In this document: positions 1 through 12,300 of the stretch, piece after piece
Layout of the letters: every line of letters starts with the position of its first letter
Numbering within the stretch: the first letter of the stretch is position 1
Assembly: GCF_000003815.2 (NCBI RefSeq)
Contig: NC_049990.1
Coordinates: 3,669,496 to 3,733,495, forward strand
Direction: 5' to 3'
Source: Branchiostoma floridae
Lineage: Eukaryota; Chordata; Leptocardii; Amphioxiformes; Branchiostomatidae
DNA length: 64,000 bases
Translations under genes and position numbers: made by a program
Notes under the pieces: model-generated
Databases searched by the model: none
What the model was told of the DNA's origin: nothing
The model's input: only the letters and a program-made list of their open reading frames with translations

Positions 1-230
1 ACCTGGCTATTGATATGCAATGAGGTCTGTACTGGTGACCACCTTTATATAAGGACGAGTGAGTTGGTACATGAGTCAGAAGGAACAGACTAAAGCACAA
101 AGTTGAGAAGTAGATTTCAAACAGATAAAAAAGTGGTGTAACGAGATTGTTTGCCCACAATCAGATGTTTTCTTTGAAACGGTCTTGAATAACAAACCGC
201 TGCCCTGATCATTCTTACTTGAACACATTC

Positions 231-261
<31 letters not shown>

Positions 262-270
262 GAGAGAGAG

Positions 271-404
271 AGAAGTTTATTTGCAAGTTCGTGCCCGAGG
301 GCTAATTGCAAGTACATGGTATAAACATAGTAGATATACAAGTGACAGTGAACAATTATAAACAACATTCTACTCTAATACTAGTGTTGGCTATTTCTAA
401 GCAG
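271..404 (-). repeat. Interspersed repeat copy 1 (possible non-LTR 3' tail)
   Basis: This roughly 130-bp segment is repeated with high identity at 622-744. Both copies begin with AGAAGTTTATTTGCAAG and end at a GGCTATTTC..CAGG motif. An (AT)n/(GA)n microsatellite (about 228-273) abuts the first copy. A simple-repeat edge of this kind is what a minus-strand non-LTR retrotransposon tail would leave; that class assignment is inference. No reverse transcriptase is visible. Confidence 0.6.
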
Positions 405-621
405 GTTGGGTTTGACTACCATTCTCTGTGGAGCGTTCAAAAGAACGATTGTGAGGTGCATGGTTCAGGTAACCTGTTCGTGCTACATGTAGGCCCGCGT
501 CGTTCTGATGTGTGAAGGCGCGGTCTTGTTACCCATTTCTATTTTACATGTACGCAGTTTGGGGGCGCGTATACCATTAAGGTTTGGGCGAAGGTATGAG
601 GTTGTTTTCATCTCAAATAGA

Positions 622-744
622 AGAAGTTTATTTGCAAGTTCGTGCCCGAGGGCTAATTGCAAGTACATGGTATACACATAGTGACAATGGACAGTCATAA
701 ACAATATTCTAATCTAATACTAGTGTTGGCTATTTCAAAACAGG
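622..744 (-). repeat. Interspersed repeat copy 2
   Basis: Second copy of the element at 271-404. It lacks a short internal segment (AGATATACA region) that copy 1 has. It starts after the sequence TCAAATAGA. From its end to about 1290 I see no gene or structured feature. Confidence 0.6.
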
Positions 745-1311
745 TATACATACAGGCGTTGGTCAGGTGGTCGTTGTAAAGAGGTCGCTTAATGCTTACG
801 TCAATAGGTAAAATTTTCGGGACCGAGCAAAAACGGTCGTAATAGGTAGGTGGTCGCGAAGAAGAGGTACACGACAACTAGAGAGTCTGGTACTACCCCT
901 GTCACATTATCCACGATCTCCGGGCATATCGATGGAAGATCGGCCATATTTAAGATCGACAGAGGGTTACGCGTATTTTTCACCTGAAAATCGTCCGTGT
1001 CACATTTGAGTCATACTTTGTACCTTGTACAATTGTCGTGCAATAAAGTTATTACTCGGAGGCTCTGGCCATGGCGATTGCCGCAGACTCGTCGTCCAAT
1101 CCATTTTCGCGCAATTTAACAAGGGTATACTAAAAAGTATTTGTTCTGTCCTATTTACTTTCCCCTAAGGCTGTTCTCGTTCCAATTGTTGTCTGTTAAT
1201 ATGAAATAAACCTGCTAAATGAAGTAAAGATATCCTACCTACCCTTGACGCATGTACCCACTGTTACTACTAGTACCGCAGATACAATGTTGATGGCATA
1301 AACATGGGATA

Positions 1312-1619
1312 AAAATGTACCTCACAATGTTGTCTTTTTGTCACCAAAACTGACAAACCGCTCTGACCATTCCGTCTCTTTGAGGGGTCACTGCGTACTC
1401 TTGTTAATCGGTCAGTGGATATCGCCAATGACCCATTTACAACAAACAACAAAGAAAGACAGATAAATGTGTAACTCATAATGTTGTCTTTTTGTCGACC
1501 GTTCTGACTAGCCCGTCTCTTTGAGCGGTTACTGGCAACTAGACAATTGTCATGTACTCTTGTTAATCGGTCAGTGGATATCGTCAATGCTATGACCCAT
1601 TTGCAGCAAAGAAAGACAG
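1312..1619. repeat. Tandem duplication of a ~154-bp unit
   Basis: Two head-to-tail units (1312-1462 and 1463-1619) share AATGTTGTCTTTTTGTC, a CCGTCTCTTTGAG block, CTCTTGTTAATCGGTCAGTG and a terminal AAAGAAAGACAG. Unit 2 has small insertions. The minus-strand open frame here is only a shadow of the duplication, repeating the same peptide. Confidence 0.85.
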
Positions 1620-1971
1620 TCATTATTGACTGTCAGACATCTTTTATCCCTATTCAGAGCCTCAACCCGACTCCTGATTACTAAGCACACAAACCGAGAC
1701 TTTCCATAGTCCATACGTTGGTGTCACGCCTTGTCACGTCCAATCCGGTATTGGCTGGAGGGCAACTTAAAGTGGGTGACAGTTAGTTGTGGCTATACTG
1801 CATACTTCTGTATCTGTGCAACCGGTATTCATGCATAACTGTCCTTTGGCGTAACATATACCAGCTTTTGTGTCTGTATCTGTATGGAGGGTATAATTGT
1901 CCCTATTCGGCGTACAGTAACATATCATCTTCTCTGTCTTTATCTGTATAGCCGGTATATTAGTAACTGTC

Positions 1972-2092
1972 TAATCTCCAACCAGATCCACGGTGCGTAA
2001 TGTATAGTATCAAACTTCCCGTTTTAGCCGGCTATACTCCCTGGCCAGCTTTGATACTATCATATGGCACCGTAGGATCTGCTTGGAGATTA
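1972..2092. mobile_element. TIR element (MITE), TAATCTCC family, 9-bp TSD
   Basis: Terminal inverted repeats run TAATCTCCAACCAGATCC... and ...GGATCTGCTTGGAGATTA. The element is flanked on both sides by the perfect 9-bp direct repeat GTAACTGTC (1963-1971 and 2093-2101). It is non-coding, 121 bp and hairpin-like. Related ends occur at 3509-3836 and 18514-18677. Confidence 0.85.
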
Positions 2093-2160
2093 GTAACTGT
2101 CCTTTAAACTGAGCGTAACATTCCTGATTTTGTGTCTGTTTCTGTACAGCAGGTATAACT

Positions 2161-2879
2161 TACTCTCCAAGCAGAGGTTAGGCTCCGGCTGTTTTTTTAG
2201 TCGTTTTTCTNNNNNNNNNNNNNNNNNNNNNNNNNNNNNNNNNNNNNNNNNNNNNNNNNNNNNNNNNNNNNNNNNNNNNNNNNNNNNNNNNNNNNNNNNN
2301 NNNNNNNNNNNNNNNNNNNNNNNNNNNNNNNNNNNNNNNNNNNNNNNNNNNNNNNNNNNNNNNNNNNNNNNNNNNNNNNNNNNNNNNNNNNNNNNNNNNN
2401 NNNNNNNNNNNNNNNNNNNNNNNNNNNNNNNNNNNNNNNNNNNNNNNNNNNNNNNNNNNNNNNNNNNNNNNNNNNNNNNNNNNNNNNNNNNNNNNNNNNN
2501 NNNNNNNNNNNNNNNNNNNNNNNNNNNNNNNNNNNNNNNNNNNNNNNNNNNNNNNNNNNNNNNNNNNNNNNNNNNNNNNNNNNNNNNNNNNNNNNNNNNN
2601 NNNNNNNNNNNNNNNNNNNNNNNNNNNNNNNNNNNNNNNNNNNNNNNNNNNNNNNNNNNNNNNNNNNNNNNNNNNNNNNNNNNNNNNNNNNNNNNNNNNN
2701 NNNNNNNNNNNNNNNNNNNNNNNNNNNNNNNNNGCTAAGCTTGATGGCATTTTTGTCTCACTTTCTTTATGCCCGCCAGCCAAACGGACATGGCAAAAAC
2801 AAGACAAAATAGAAAGCGCGACAAAAGTGTCGAAAACACGCCTAAAAGTATCCGGAATCGAACCTCTGCTTGGAGAGTA
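2161..2879. mobile_element. TIR element, TACTCTCC family, containing the assembly gap
   Basis: The element starts TACTCTCCAAGCAGAGGTT and ends with its inverse complement (AACCTCTGCTTGGAGAGTA). It is flanked by a perfect 9-bp target duplication GGTATAACT (2152-2160 and 2880-2888). The N run 2211-2733 lies inside it, so its true length is unknown. The inner right part (a TTGTCTCACTTTCTTTATGC stretch and following) matches the inner right part of the shorter element at 2998-3183. Confidence 0.85.
2211..2733. other. Assembly gap (523 N)
   Basis: Run of N inside a TIR element. Open frames that read across it are meaningless. Confidence 1.
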
Positions 2880-2997
2880 GGTATAACTGTCCTTCGGTAT
2901 AACACACCAGCCCTCGTGTCCCTACCTGTACAGCAGTGTTCAAGTTGTACTGTTACATCCAAATGACTTGAAATTTGGCAACTCACACGAATTCATC

Positions 2998-3183
2998 TAC
3001 TCTCCAAACAGAGGTTCGATTCCGGATACTTTTAGGCGTGTTTTCGGCATTTTTGTCGGGCTTTCTATTTTGTCTTGTTTTTGCCATGTCCGTTTGGCTG
3101 GCGGGCATAAAGAAAGTGAGACAAAAATGCCAACTAGAAACTTGTCTAAAAGTATCCGGAGCTGAACCTCTGCTTGGAGAGTA
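2998..3183. mobile_element. TIR element (MITE), TACTCTCC family
   Basis: It starts TACTCTCCAAACAGAGGTTC and ends with the inverse complement CCTCTGCTTGGAGAGTA. Flanking 9-mers GAATTCATC (2989-2997) and CAGTTCATC (3184-3192) agree at 7 of 9 bases, consistent with an older 9-bp target duplication. Interior arms are also inverted, giving a long hairpin. Confidence 0.8.
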
Positions 3184-3508
3184 CAGTTCATCTGCTTGAA
3201 GATACTAAACGTTTTTCATTGGGATATAACAAAATAATAAAAAAAGTAGGAAAACTGGGCAAGAGAGACAAGAGGGGTTTTCACTGTTTTCATTTTTTGT
3301 CAACATTTGAAAGCGCATACAAGAGAAGAGGGCAAGGAAAGGGGATGTGTCAAGCTACAATCCCCTTTAATTTCCTTCTTCTCCTGTGTGTACTTTGAAA
3401 TGTTGACCAAACAAATGAATATGCCAAACTTTTTTGCCGATTCTCGGGGCTACCGCAGCAGCTGCCCCCGTGTAAACACAGGTCGGGGTCGGTACCTCCT
3501 CTTAATCT

Positions 3509-3836
3509 CCAAGCAGATCTTGCGGTGGCATAAGATAGTATCCTAAGGTGGGGAAGGAGTTTAGCCGGCGGATGAGTTTCATTCGCAGATCGCCGTGGTC
3601 AGTTACTCCTTTTGCCGGCTAAACTCCTTCCCAAGCTTATATAGTAGAGTAGATTCATCCCTCAAGCTACCGACATCTTGCCACTGAAGTCACGGCCCCT
3701 CAGAGCCGCATAGTTCAAGTTTTGAACTTTTATTCAGCCTGTCGGCCAAACTTGTTTCCCCTATGTACAGCTTCTTCAGTTGCTAGAGGCTAAATGCTTA
3801 TCATACTATCTTAAGCCACCGCAAGATGTGCTTTGA
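3509..3836. mobile_element. TIR element (MITE), TAATCTCC family
   Basis: It begins TTAATCTCCAAGCAGATCTTG and ends with the inverse complement around CAAGATGTGCTTTGAGATT. A second inner inverted pair (GGAGTTTAGCCGGC and GCCGGCTAAACTCC) is present. The interior 3658-3800 (CTCAAGCTACCGACATCTT onward) is shared with 23350-23490, so either one element nested in another or both carry the same filler. No clean target duplication was found. Confidence 0.7.
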
Positions 3837-3839
3837 GAT

Positions 3840-6800
3840 TTATCTCCTCCGTGCCGACGCCCTTCTGAAGGAAAGCGTGATGAATCGACGTCTTGGGGGG
3901 ACGTGGAGGTCGTTGCCATGGAAACCGAGGCGTCCGCCCGAGCACCCCTGGCCGTCTCACGAAAAACATCAAAATGACCACTTGTGTGTAAAAACTGGCC
4001 GGCTACCAAAACACACACCCGGCATAGCTCAGATTGTAGGACGTCATCCCTACGAGCGCCTTTAAGGAAGCCGTCCCGTCTTAAGGACGTCCAGACATCT
4101 AGGAGGAGCAGCAGGCATCAGACGTGCCAAGAACGTCTTAAGCGGATTAGGAGGTAAGATTTAAGAAGTTCTGTTTTAGAGCGTGTGTCAATCTATCATC
4201 AAAGCTGGGAATACGTTTAGAAAAGTCCGTTTGAGTTGCGTATTAATTTGGAATGGGGGGTGTTGGGAAAGTTTGGGAGGAAATGGATGATATTTTGCTT
4301 TGACTTTTACTGTGTAGCATGGTCATCAAACAGAAAAAAAAAAACTATTTTTTCCGGTCGCAAACGTTACCTTCACCCACAAAAAATGCAACTGCGAAAC
4401 TTGTACGAACTTGAACGTACGCAATCGTGTGACCGCTGCCTGACATCAAGGACTATACAACTTTGTGACCCATACTTGTACTGCAAGTTATCAACTTGCG
4501 TATCAAATATATGAAGGCCACAAAGGTAGGTCGAAGAATCTACATATGTTCAGATCGAGTCATCGTCGAATACAGTACTTCAACTATTCCTCTGCATCCA
4601 TCCATAAATCATAATTGCGTGCGTGGATACTGAGAGCAATGATCAGTTGTCTCTGGAATGGCGATTGCACTTCCTGAGCTTTTACATGAACTGGCGTTTT
4701 GCAACTGGAATTGCTCACACTCTCTTCGGCAAACTTTTTAGGATCGTAGGACATCTTTTCGATATTTTCTCTCTCTCTGATGTTGAAATCAAATAATTAC
4801 TACTTTTTGGTACTTCCCTTTTCAACTATTCCACAAACTGTTTGATTATGTCTTCAACTCAGAACTTCATTGTGCAAACTGGCCGTTTCTAACCATGTTT
4901 TTTTCCGTGCCCTATATTTCCGGGGAGGGGGGGGGGGGGGGGGTACCAGGACATGCGCTTCCACCAGTCAATACACTAGTATACCATATGCACAGATTTA
5001 CTGCATCTTGTCAATCATATGTTATTCTTATTTTCTTTTAATAGCGGCACCGATATAAGTTGTCTTAACTTGAGTGGGCCACTACTTGTCTGTTATTTTG
5101 CCTTTATGTGTTTGTTCAATAAAGGCAATTTTAAAAATCTGGAATTTCTAAAGAGTTAAACGAATTCAAACAACATCAGACAGACAGAAAATCCTCACTA
5201 TTGCGTGGATCTTGCAATGTGTTTTCCCCATCGACGCGCGCAGTAGAAAACAGCACTGGTTGAAAGATGTTCGAAAACAAGCATGCTGAATGTTAACATC
5301 TGTTGAGACATTGTATGTAATCGGTACAATCTGGCTATGGGGGAACCTTTGAGAAAGCGGCGTAAACTTAAAAGGATGCAAAAACGCCACAGTATTCTGA
5401 CAAAGTGGTTTTCTTAGCATCATGGCCAAAAGGACTAAAGAGGGGTTGAACAAACAAACTTTGAAGGAATACCAATGACAACAGCAGCTTGCTTTGTCGG
5501 TCTTACAAGGGCCTCTTTTCACTCGCTGGAGGCCGTTGATCAACAGCGACTGTTTAGGACCAAAATTTGGATCTATGATGTATGGAAAATCATGACTTGA
5601 ACACGTGGATTTGAAAGAGAACAAAACGCACAAAATATCTATTTTATCAATGTCTACTACAAAAATACATATTTATCAATTAGCTTCGAATTCGTTGGGG
5701 CTGGTGATGATGATTTTGCTCAACAGTTGCTGGACGTGGTTTTCCGTTCAACCCCACAAACTTGGCACAATACCAACGCAGTGATACCCATTTAGTTCAC
5801 ACAGTCAAAGATCTTCGACTGCATTTGCTGACGGCCAAAAGGTCTCCTGATTTTAAACTTGACAGAAGAGGGCACGTTTTTCACCTGAGTATCTGTTTAT
5901 CCAAGGGGACTGGCATGGCGACCTTCCAACTCTCGGCTCTCGGCGATTTGGAAACTGCGGACACTCTTTGGATCAATAAACTTTCGGCCGAAGACCCTTG
6001 GTTGTTTGTCTTGTGGACGAGAGACTTGGTATTCAAGCTATTCGAGACTAGCGCCTGTAGTTTGAATCTGAGGAATGAGAACATAGATAGAACTTTATTG
6101 CTCGACATTTGTACATGGTACAAAGTATGGCAACGACTGTTATACAAAGTACAAAATAGGTGTGGAGAATAAGACTTGATGTCCTAATTAACGTAACAAG
6201 AAGGGCTGACACATTAGTCTTTGATATAGTGTTACAATCGAGTTGGGCTATACATGAACATATGCGCATCACACTTTGCATGTATCTGGCATTTTAGTCA
6301 TTCAGCTCGAGCCTAACGCCTTAAAGTTGAATTTTAGAAATGGCTCGACGCTTATCTAAAATGTCATCTGGAAGTGGAGTCAGTTGATGCTCTGTTGATA
6401 GTTTTGGTTTGTTGTCAGAAGCCTTAAGATCTGGGGATACGTGCTCAGAGACACGTCAACTTTCGGATAGACCCAATTCTTCTTTTCCCAAGAGCACAAA
6501 CTGGCAGGGAAACAAGGCAACGGTCGGGAGAATGTTCCCGTGTGTTTCTGTGGGTCCGAATTCTTTCCCAAGATTCTCTCACCAGCGTTTTGAATCATTG
6601 CTTCTTTTCTTTCATTTCCTTTCCTTTCCCTTTCTTTCTAAAGTATACAACCTTATACAAAGTTGGATGAATGGATGGGTGAACCGATTGATAGAGAGGT
6701 AAATGGATAGATGGACAAATAGATGGATGAATGGATTGATATAGATAGATATGTGTATGAGAGAGAGATAGGTAGATACACAGATTACATACATGTATAC

Positions 6801-9383
6801 ATAGTAACAAAAAACACCAAAAAGAGTTTTCTATCTGCTTCCTCCTTTTCGCTGGGTCTCTTGCACCAGAATTGGCTAGTTAGATTGATGGCAAACATGA
6901 CATAAGGCTGGTTCTGCCAATCGTAGCGAAAGGGCACCAGGACTCAAGTTGACCGCGCATCACGCCACACTGTACCAAGGCCAAGTGTACATCCATACAC
7001 GGTCAACTGCACGTACACGACTGACCTGGGCTGACCTGGGTGAGGGGTCAATGCTGGCCTGAATGTCAAATACTTAGGAAAAGGTTAGATGTTTTGTGAG
7101 ATTTCTTTAGATGTTTGCTCAGTCGAAAATTCCCCACACGCGCGAGAGATACTGCCTTGACTTCTGCGTGAACTCAACCGTCACAGTTCAGTGTCGTGTT
7201 CAGGGTGATGCCCAGCATTCATTGCGGTAAACACTGATGTTTCGACTAGCATTTAGTTTAGTGGGCAATGAGCAGTGTCTATACCCCTAGATTTCTTTTG
7301 GGCGTCGCGCCCTTCATTTGTGCACGTCTACACGTAACCATTAATCAACTCATTCATTCATTCATATTAGTACTACTCCTCACATATACTTAAGATAGGA
7401 TAGAAGAGCTCACTTCACCCATAGTGTTGTTGGGGTATAAAAAATACCACACTGTAGTGTCTATGTGTGAAAGTTACGATACAGTTAGAAGATTCCTCGC
7501 GTCCTCCTAACATTTCGAAGGATGAATTCTTTAGCAGGGCCTTAAGAACTGACATTGCCCTCCCAGATTCCACATAAAGACATATCCTGTCACGCCCAAA
7601 TCTTTATCTGCTTAAGATGGCTCAGAGAATTTCCGTCTTTCTGACAGGCCACTAAGCTCGGGAGGAGTATCTTCTATTGAGCTTCAATATTTAAGCAGAT
7701 GTTGATTGGGTAGGTGATTAGTTGTCAATATTTGTTCATCATCATCATCATGGCAGGGTATTGTCGCTCTCTCTGAGGAACCCTTCCCCTAACTACTCCA
7801 GACTCCTCTGCATCTTGCAGTCTGTGGCCAGGTGGGACCTAGGTGTGTACATATATATATATTTGTTCATTATTGTCTTTTTGGTGCACAGCTGACATAA
7901 AACGGACGTTTATATCAACGGACGAGCTGCTAAAAATCGCCCGAAGCCCTAGCGATCGCCAGGACATCGCCCATACAAAAAAACGCCCGATTGGAGCTTG
8001 CCAACACGTCGGTCGAGCTCAGCTCTTAATTTGAGACGAGGCTTAAAAAAGACATTGCCAGAGGACTATACAGCCCGAGAAGATTTAGTTTCTTGACGAG
8101 TAGCCCTATTGTGGTATCCTATTCTAGCTCCGGCTCGCCCCTCTGATAGATTCTCCACAGCAAGTAACTGGAAGCGAATAGAAAATAGAAAGGGATATAT
8201 ACCAAAGTACGCCAGAGTAATCATTCTGGTAAATCATTCACTTCATTTGCCAAATGTTTATGACAGATTCTTTTTGTATTTTGCTTTTGGACAGACGAGG
8301 ACAATGTGTCACTGCGCTCACGTTAGTAACTTATATTAACAGTGCCACATACCCGGTACAGACAGAAGGTAAAGGTAGACTTTGCTTTCACCACACCACC
8401 ATCTCCAACTGAAGTCAGGTACCCATTTTTACACCTTTGTGAAATGAGAAAGGCCGTGTAAGATAGATTGAGACAGTGCTGTTCTATATTTCTTTGAACC
8501 TTAATCTCTTCATGAGAAGCTCAAATCGGCCCGCAGGCCGCTTTTCATTGAGGTCATGAGGGAGCCTAGGTAAGGTTCAGATAAAATATAACAGAGATAC
8601 AGATTACATTCGGTCTTGATAAATCTATCAACACATATCACTACACATACATAGTACAAGGCATACAGTAGGGCGAAAAGTTCAGTTTCCATATTCCGTG
8701 TCCGTTCGTTTTGGTAACGTCTGCCAACATCATCGCGGGGATCTGCTGACCTCCCGAAGTGATCTTGTGCGACCTTCCAACAAGCCGCTGTGTTCTTTTG
8801 CCTTCGGTCGTTCTTTGAACGCGAGTTGTGAAGTTTTCCAGACCGCGTGTGGAGAATCGCGGCTGTGGATGTTTCCCAGAACGACATGGAAGTTTTGAAA
8901 ACAGAAAAATAGAACGAATTAGTTCATACCTATATTAGTGACAAACCGATAATAAACAACTATGTGGTGTAAAGACAAAAGAAATAAGCCCAGGGTTAAG
9001 GCTTAACAGCCTTGTTTTGCGGTGAATCTAAAGTAGATAAAAAACCTCAATGAACTAGCACCAGTCAAACATCATTGGAAGTTGCAATGAAGAAAATTCG
9101 TACTTTAATTCTTGTTCCAAACAGCAGTTACTCAAACAAGTGGATATGATTTTTGAAAATGGTCAATGGCGAAAGACAGTGAATGCTACCTGGAACATCT
9201 GACCGTTTCCAAAATCACATCAAAGTGCTTGAGTAACTGCTAGTTGGCGTATCTTATTACCTAAATGTCTAGCCTTTTTCGAGGTTTCATTCTTGTTGTT
9301 GCCGTTGTCATTTGCAGATATAGAAGAGCAGCAACACGTCGTGATCAGGTTGTGGAGTGGCGGAGTTGTTGAACAGAGGCAAG
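3840..9383. other. Gene-poor upstream region
   Basis: I find no exon that I can support in this stretch. It contains a poly-G tract (about 4924-4942), a polyadenylation-like AATAAA near 5119, TTTC and GGAT/TAGA simple repeats (6600-6790), a CATTCATTCAT run near 7350 and a sequence at about 9120-9275 that recurs at 22490-22655 and 40280-40380. Open frames of 60-155 codons are scattered on both strands but none has a recognisable domain or splice context. Confidence 0.6.
6600..6790. repeat. TTTC-type and GGAT/TAGA-type microsatellite cluster
   Basis: An imperfect CTTTC/TTTCC tract is followed by a GGATGGATGAATGGAT and TAGATAGATA series. The deduced peptides (Ser/Ile/His-rich) on either strand are repeat artefacts. 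Confidence 0.85.
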
Positions 9384-12300
9384 ATGAAATTGTGCCCTGT
9401 AATTGGTCTGGTGTTCCTGTCAACACTACACACAGGTAAGGTTTGCCGTGGAAGGGTGTGTGTGGGGTATGTGTGTTTTGTGTGTGTGGGGTGTGGGGTG
9501 GGGGGATGGAGGGGTGTTTACTGTGGCTAAAAATGATCCCCTGGCTATACACCTGAATTATGTTGCTATGGCTATGGGGTAGACATTGTTACTTACGTAC
9601 TGGTTACTTGCTAAGGTGTCCTCAACTGTACGTCAAGCTGTCTGCGTCAAGGTTTCGTCGTCTTTGACTATCCTACGCCACCCCTGGAGTCCTGAGTCAG
9701 TTCATCCAGATCCTTCAGCTTTATTTTGTATTGTTGATTCCCATGGACAGATTAGCATACTCAAGAACACAGTTTAGCTTAAACCAATTTGTTTATTTGT
9801 TTATTTATTTATTTTCTGGATCTTCTTCTTGGCTTGATCCACGTGCTCTTAATATGATAACGTACATTTATTAAAATTCTAGATCTCTGACTCTGTCCGC
9901 ACAGCCACATGGGCCTATCGGTCGGAGGAACGGTTACTGGACGCCCTTTTGTCCGGTCTGCACAGAGACGTGATTCCCATGGTGGATAACAGGACCGCAG
10001 TGGTGGTGGACGTCTCTATGACTGTAGCCAGCATTCTGGCAGTGGTACGTAAAGCTCCTGGCTTCCCGACCTTCTCAAGACCTACCTACCTACCTACCTA
10101 TCTAGCTAGTCCCTTGACCTCTAGGTCGTTGGGGGGGGGGGGGGGGGGGGGGGACAAGGTAGCCATGAAGATAGAGTTGTCTCCAGTTTGTCTCTCAAGA
10201 CCATGCTTGGGAGTTAGTCGTGATCAAGGTTGAGAGTTGGTCGTCAAGGTTGCCTACTAGTCTTTAAAGTCGTCTGATAGCTGAACGATCTGACTACTAG
10301 TGAAAAGTGAATCTGAAACGAACGCGAAAATGGAACTAGAATGTGAGGAATTCCTGTACTCAAAACTTTGGGAAGTGGCCGAGAGCAAAGTATCGGAATG
10401 TTTGTCATTGGCACTATCGGCTGCTTTGATTATGCTTTTCATATGGCGTCATTTGTGACACGTTGAAGTACAAGGCAGGTCTGTTAAGTAAGGGCATACA
10501 GCGAAGTCATAAAGTTTCTCAGAAACGTTTTTTTTTCACTTCGAACGCTGAATATGCATCTTTCTGTTTGTTTAGGATGACAAGAACCAAGAACTGAAGA
10601 CGTTGAGCTGGCTGCAAATGGTGAGTTTATTCTCTTGCATGTAAATAAGATAAAACCAATATGTCAGCTGTGTATACTGATATTCAATACGTTACACAAA
10701 CAATGAGTTAAATGTGTCAGATAGCCTGTGATGCCCGCCGTCCCGGTCCCATGCTATGTTTTACCATGCTCTAATGATTGATGTTTGTGTGGAGTTGGAA
10801 TAACTGCCGTCTCAGAAGAAATCTGTAACGTCCCCAGTCACGGTTTCATGTTGTTTCCCCCTTCTCTTATGCCGCATGTCTTTGCAGAATTGGAAGGACT
10901 ACGTACCGTTTCGAATAGAATTTGTAGCTTCCCCCGTCACGGTTCATGTTGTTCCCTCCTTCTCTTATGCCTCATGTCTTTGCAGAATTGGAAGGACTAC
11001 GTGCCGTTTCAGATAGCATCTGTAGCTTCCCCCGTCACGGTTTATGTTGTTTCTCCCTTCTCTTATACCTCATGTCTTTGTAGAGTTGGAAGGAATGCTG
11101 TCTCAGGTGGAATCTGTAGCTTACTCCGTCACGATTTCATGTTGCCCCCCCCCCTTCTCTTATGCCTCATGTCCTTGCAGAGTTGGAAGGACTGCTGTCT
11201 CAGGTGGAATCTGTAGCTTCCCCCGTCACGGTTTCATGTTGTGTTCCCCCCTTCTCGTATGCCTCATATCTTTGCAGAATTGGAAGGACTGCGTGCCGTT
11301 TCAGATAGCATCTGTAGCTTCCCCCGTCACGGTTTATGTTGTTCCCCCCTTTTCGTATGCCTCATGTCTTTGCAGAATTGGAAGATAGAATCTGTAGCTT
11401 CCCCCGTCACGGTTTCATGCTGTGTTTCCCCTGCTCTATTGCCTCATATCTTTGCAGAGTTGGAAAGACTACCGTCTGAGGTGGAATCCGGGGCAGTACG
11501 ACAACATCAGGAAGATCAACATCCCGTCTGACCAGCTGTGGAGACCGGACCTGCTGCCATACAACTCGTGAGTCAAGTTTGCAAAAGAAAGAACAATGGT
11601 GTTAAAAATTTTAAGTCATACTTTAGAGAAAGATAATTTTCTCCTCCTACTGTCAAACGGACGCATTTTTGTATGTCTAGATCTATTTCTCTTTTACCGG
11701 TACTTCCATGGCTATTGCTCCAACGATCTCACACTACTTGTCCCTCCACTGAAAGCCTTTCAGCGCAACACTAGGTTTTCTTCAAACTCACATAATTATA
11801 TAGTACTGTTCAATCGCCAGTTTCCAAGTCCTTCTAGAGCAAGAGTTTCTTTCCCCGGACAGTCAAATAATAAAAATATCTTGACCTCAACTGTTTACCT
11901 CCTGTCTACAACTTATCAGCTACTCAAAACAAATGTTCACCGCTATCTCCGAGTACAACGAGTTTCCAACTTCTTAGTTCATTGCCTTGAAGTGGTCTAA
12001 TGACCTTGCTCTGAACAATCCCGTTAAAAAATGTAAACAGATCTCAGTACTTGAACTTGAAAAAGTTATCAGAAAAGCTCACGTCTTTATGTTCCTTCCC
12101 TCCCAAACTAGGCGCACCCTTGACAGCGGTCTTGACCTGACGGTAGATGCGATCGTGAGCTCGGACGGCGAAGTGACGTTCATCCCGAAGTGGCTGACGC
12201 AGACCTCGTGCGCGTTTGACGCCACCTACTACCCCTTCGACGAGCAGACGTGCGACCTGAAAGTGGGGTCATGGACCCACCATAACCGGGAAATAGACCT

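Larger units (their letters stand above)
1800..2960. repeat. Minisatellite (~70 bp unit) interrupted by two TIR elements
   Basis: About five degenerate units follow a pattern of GGTAT..AACTGTCC, then CGTAACAT..ACCAG, then TGTGTCTGTATCTGTA. Two terminal-inverted-repeat elements (1972-2092 and 2161-2879) sit inside successive units at almost the same position. Removing them and their 9-bp target duplications restores the repeat unit. Confidence 0.7.

Noticed and set aside
2130-2807. Open frames of about 200 codons on both strands
   Set aside because: They run through the N gap. The translated part is mostly unknown residues.
5166-5633. 155-codon open frame on the minus strand
   Set aside because: No recognisable domain, irregular composition, no splice context and no repeat or homolog within the window. 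Long enough to note but not to call.
8510-8887. 125-codon minus-strand open frame
   Set aside because: Composition and mixed reading suggest repeat-derived DNA. No reverse transcriptase or transposase motif is visible.
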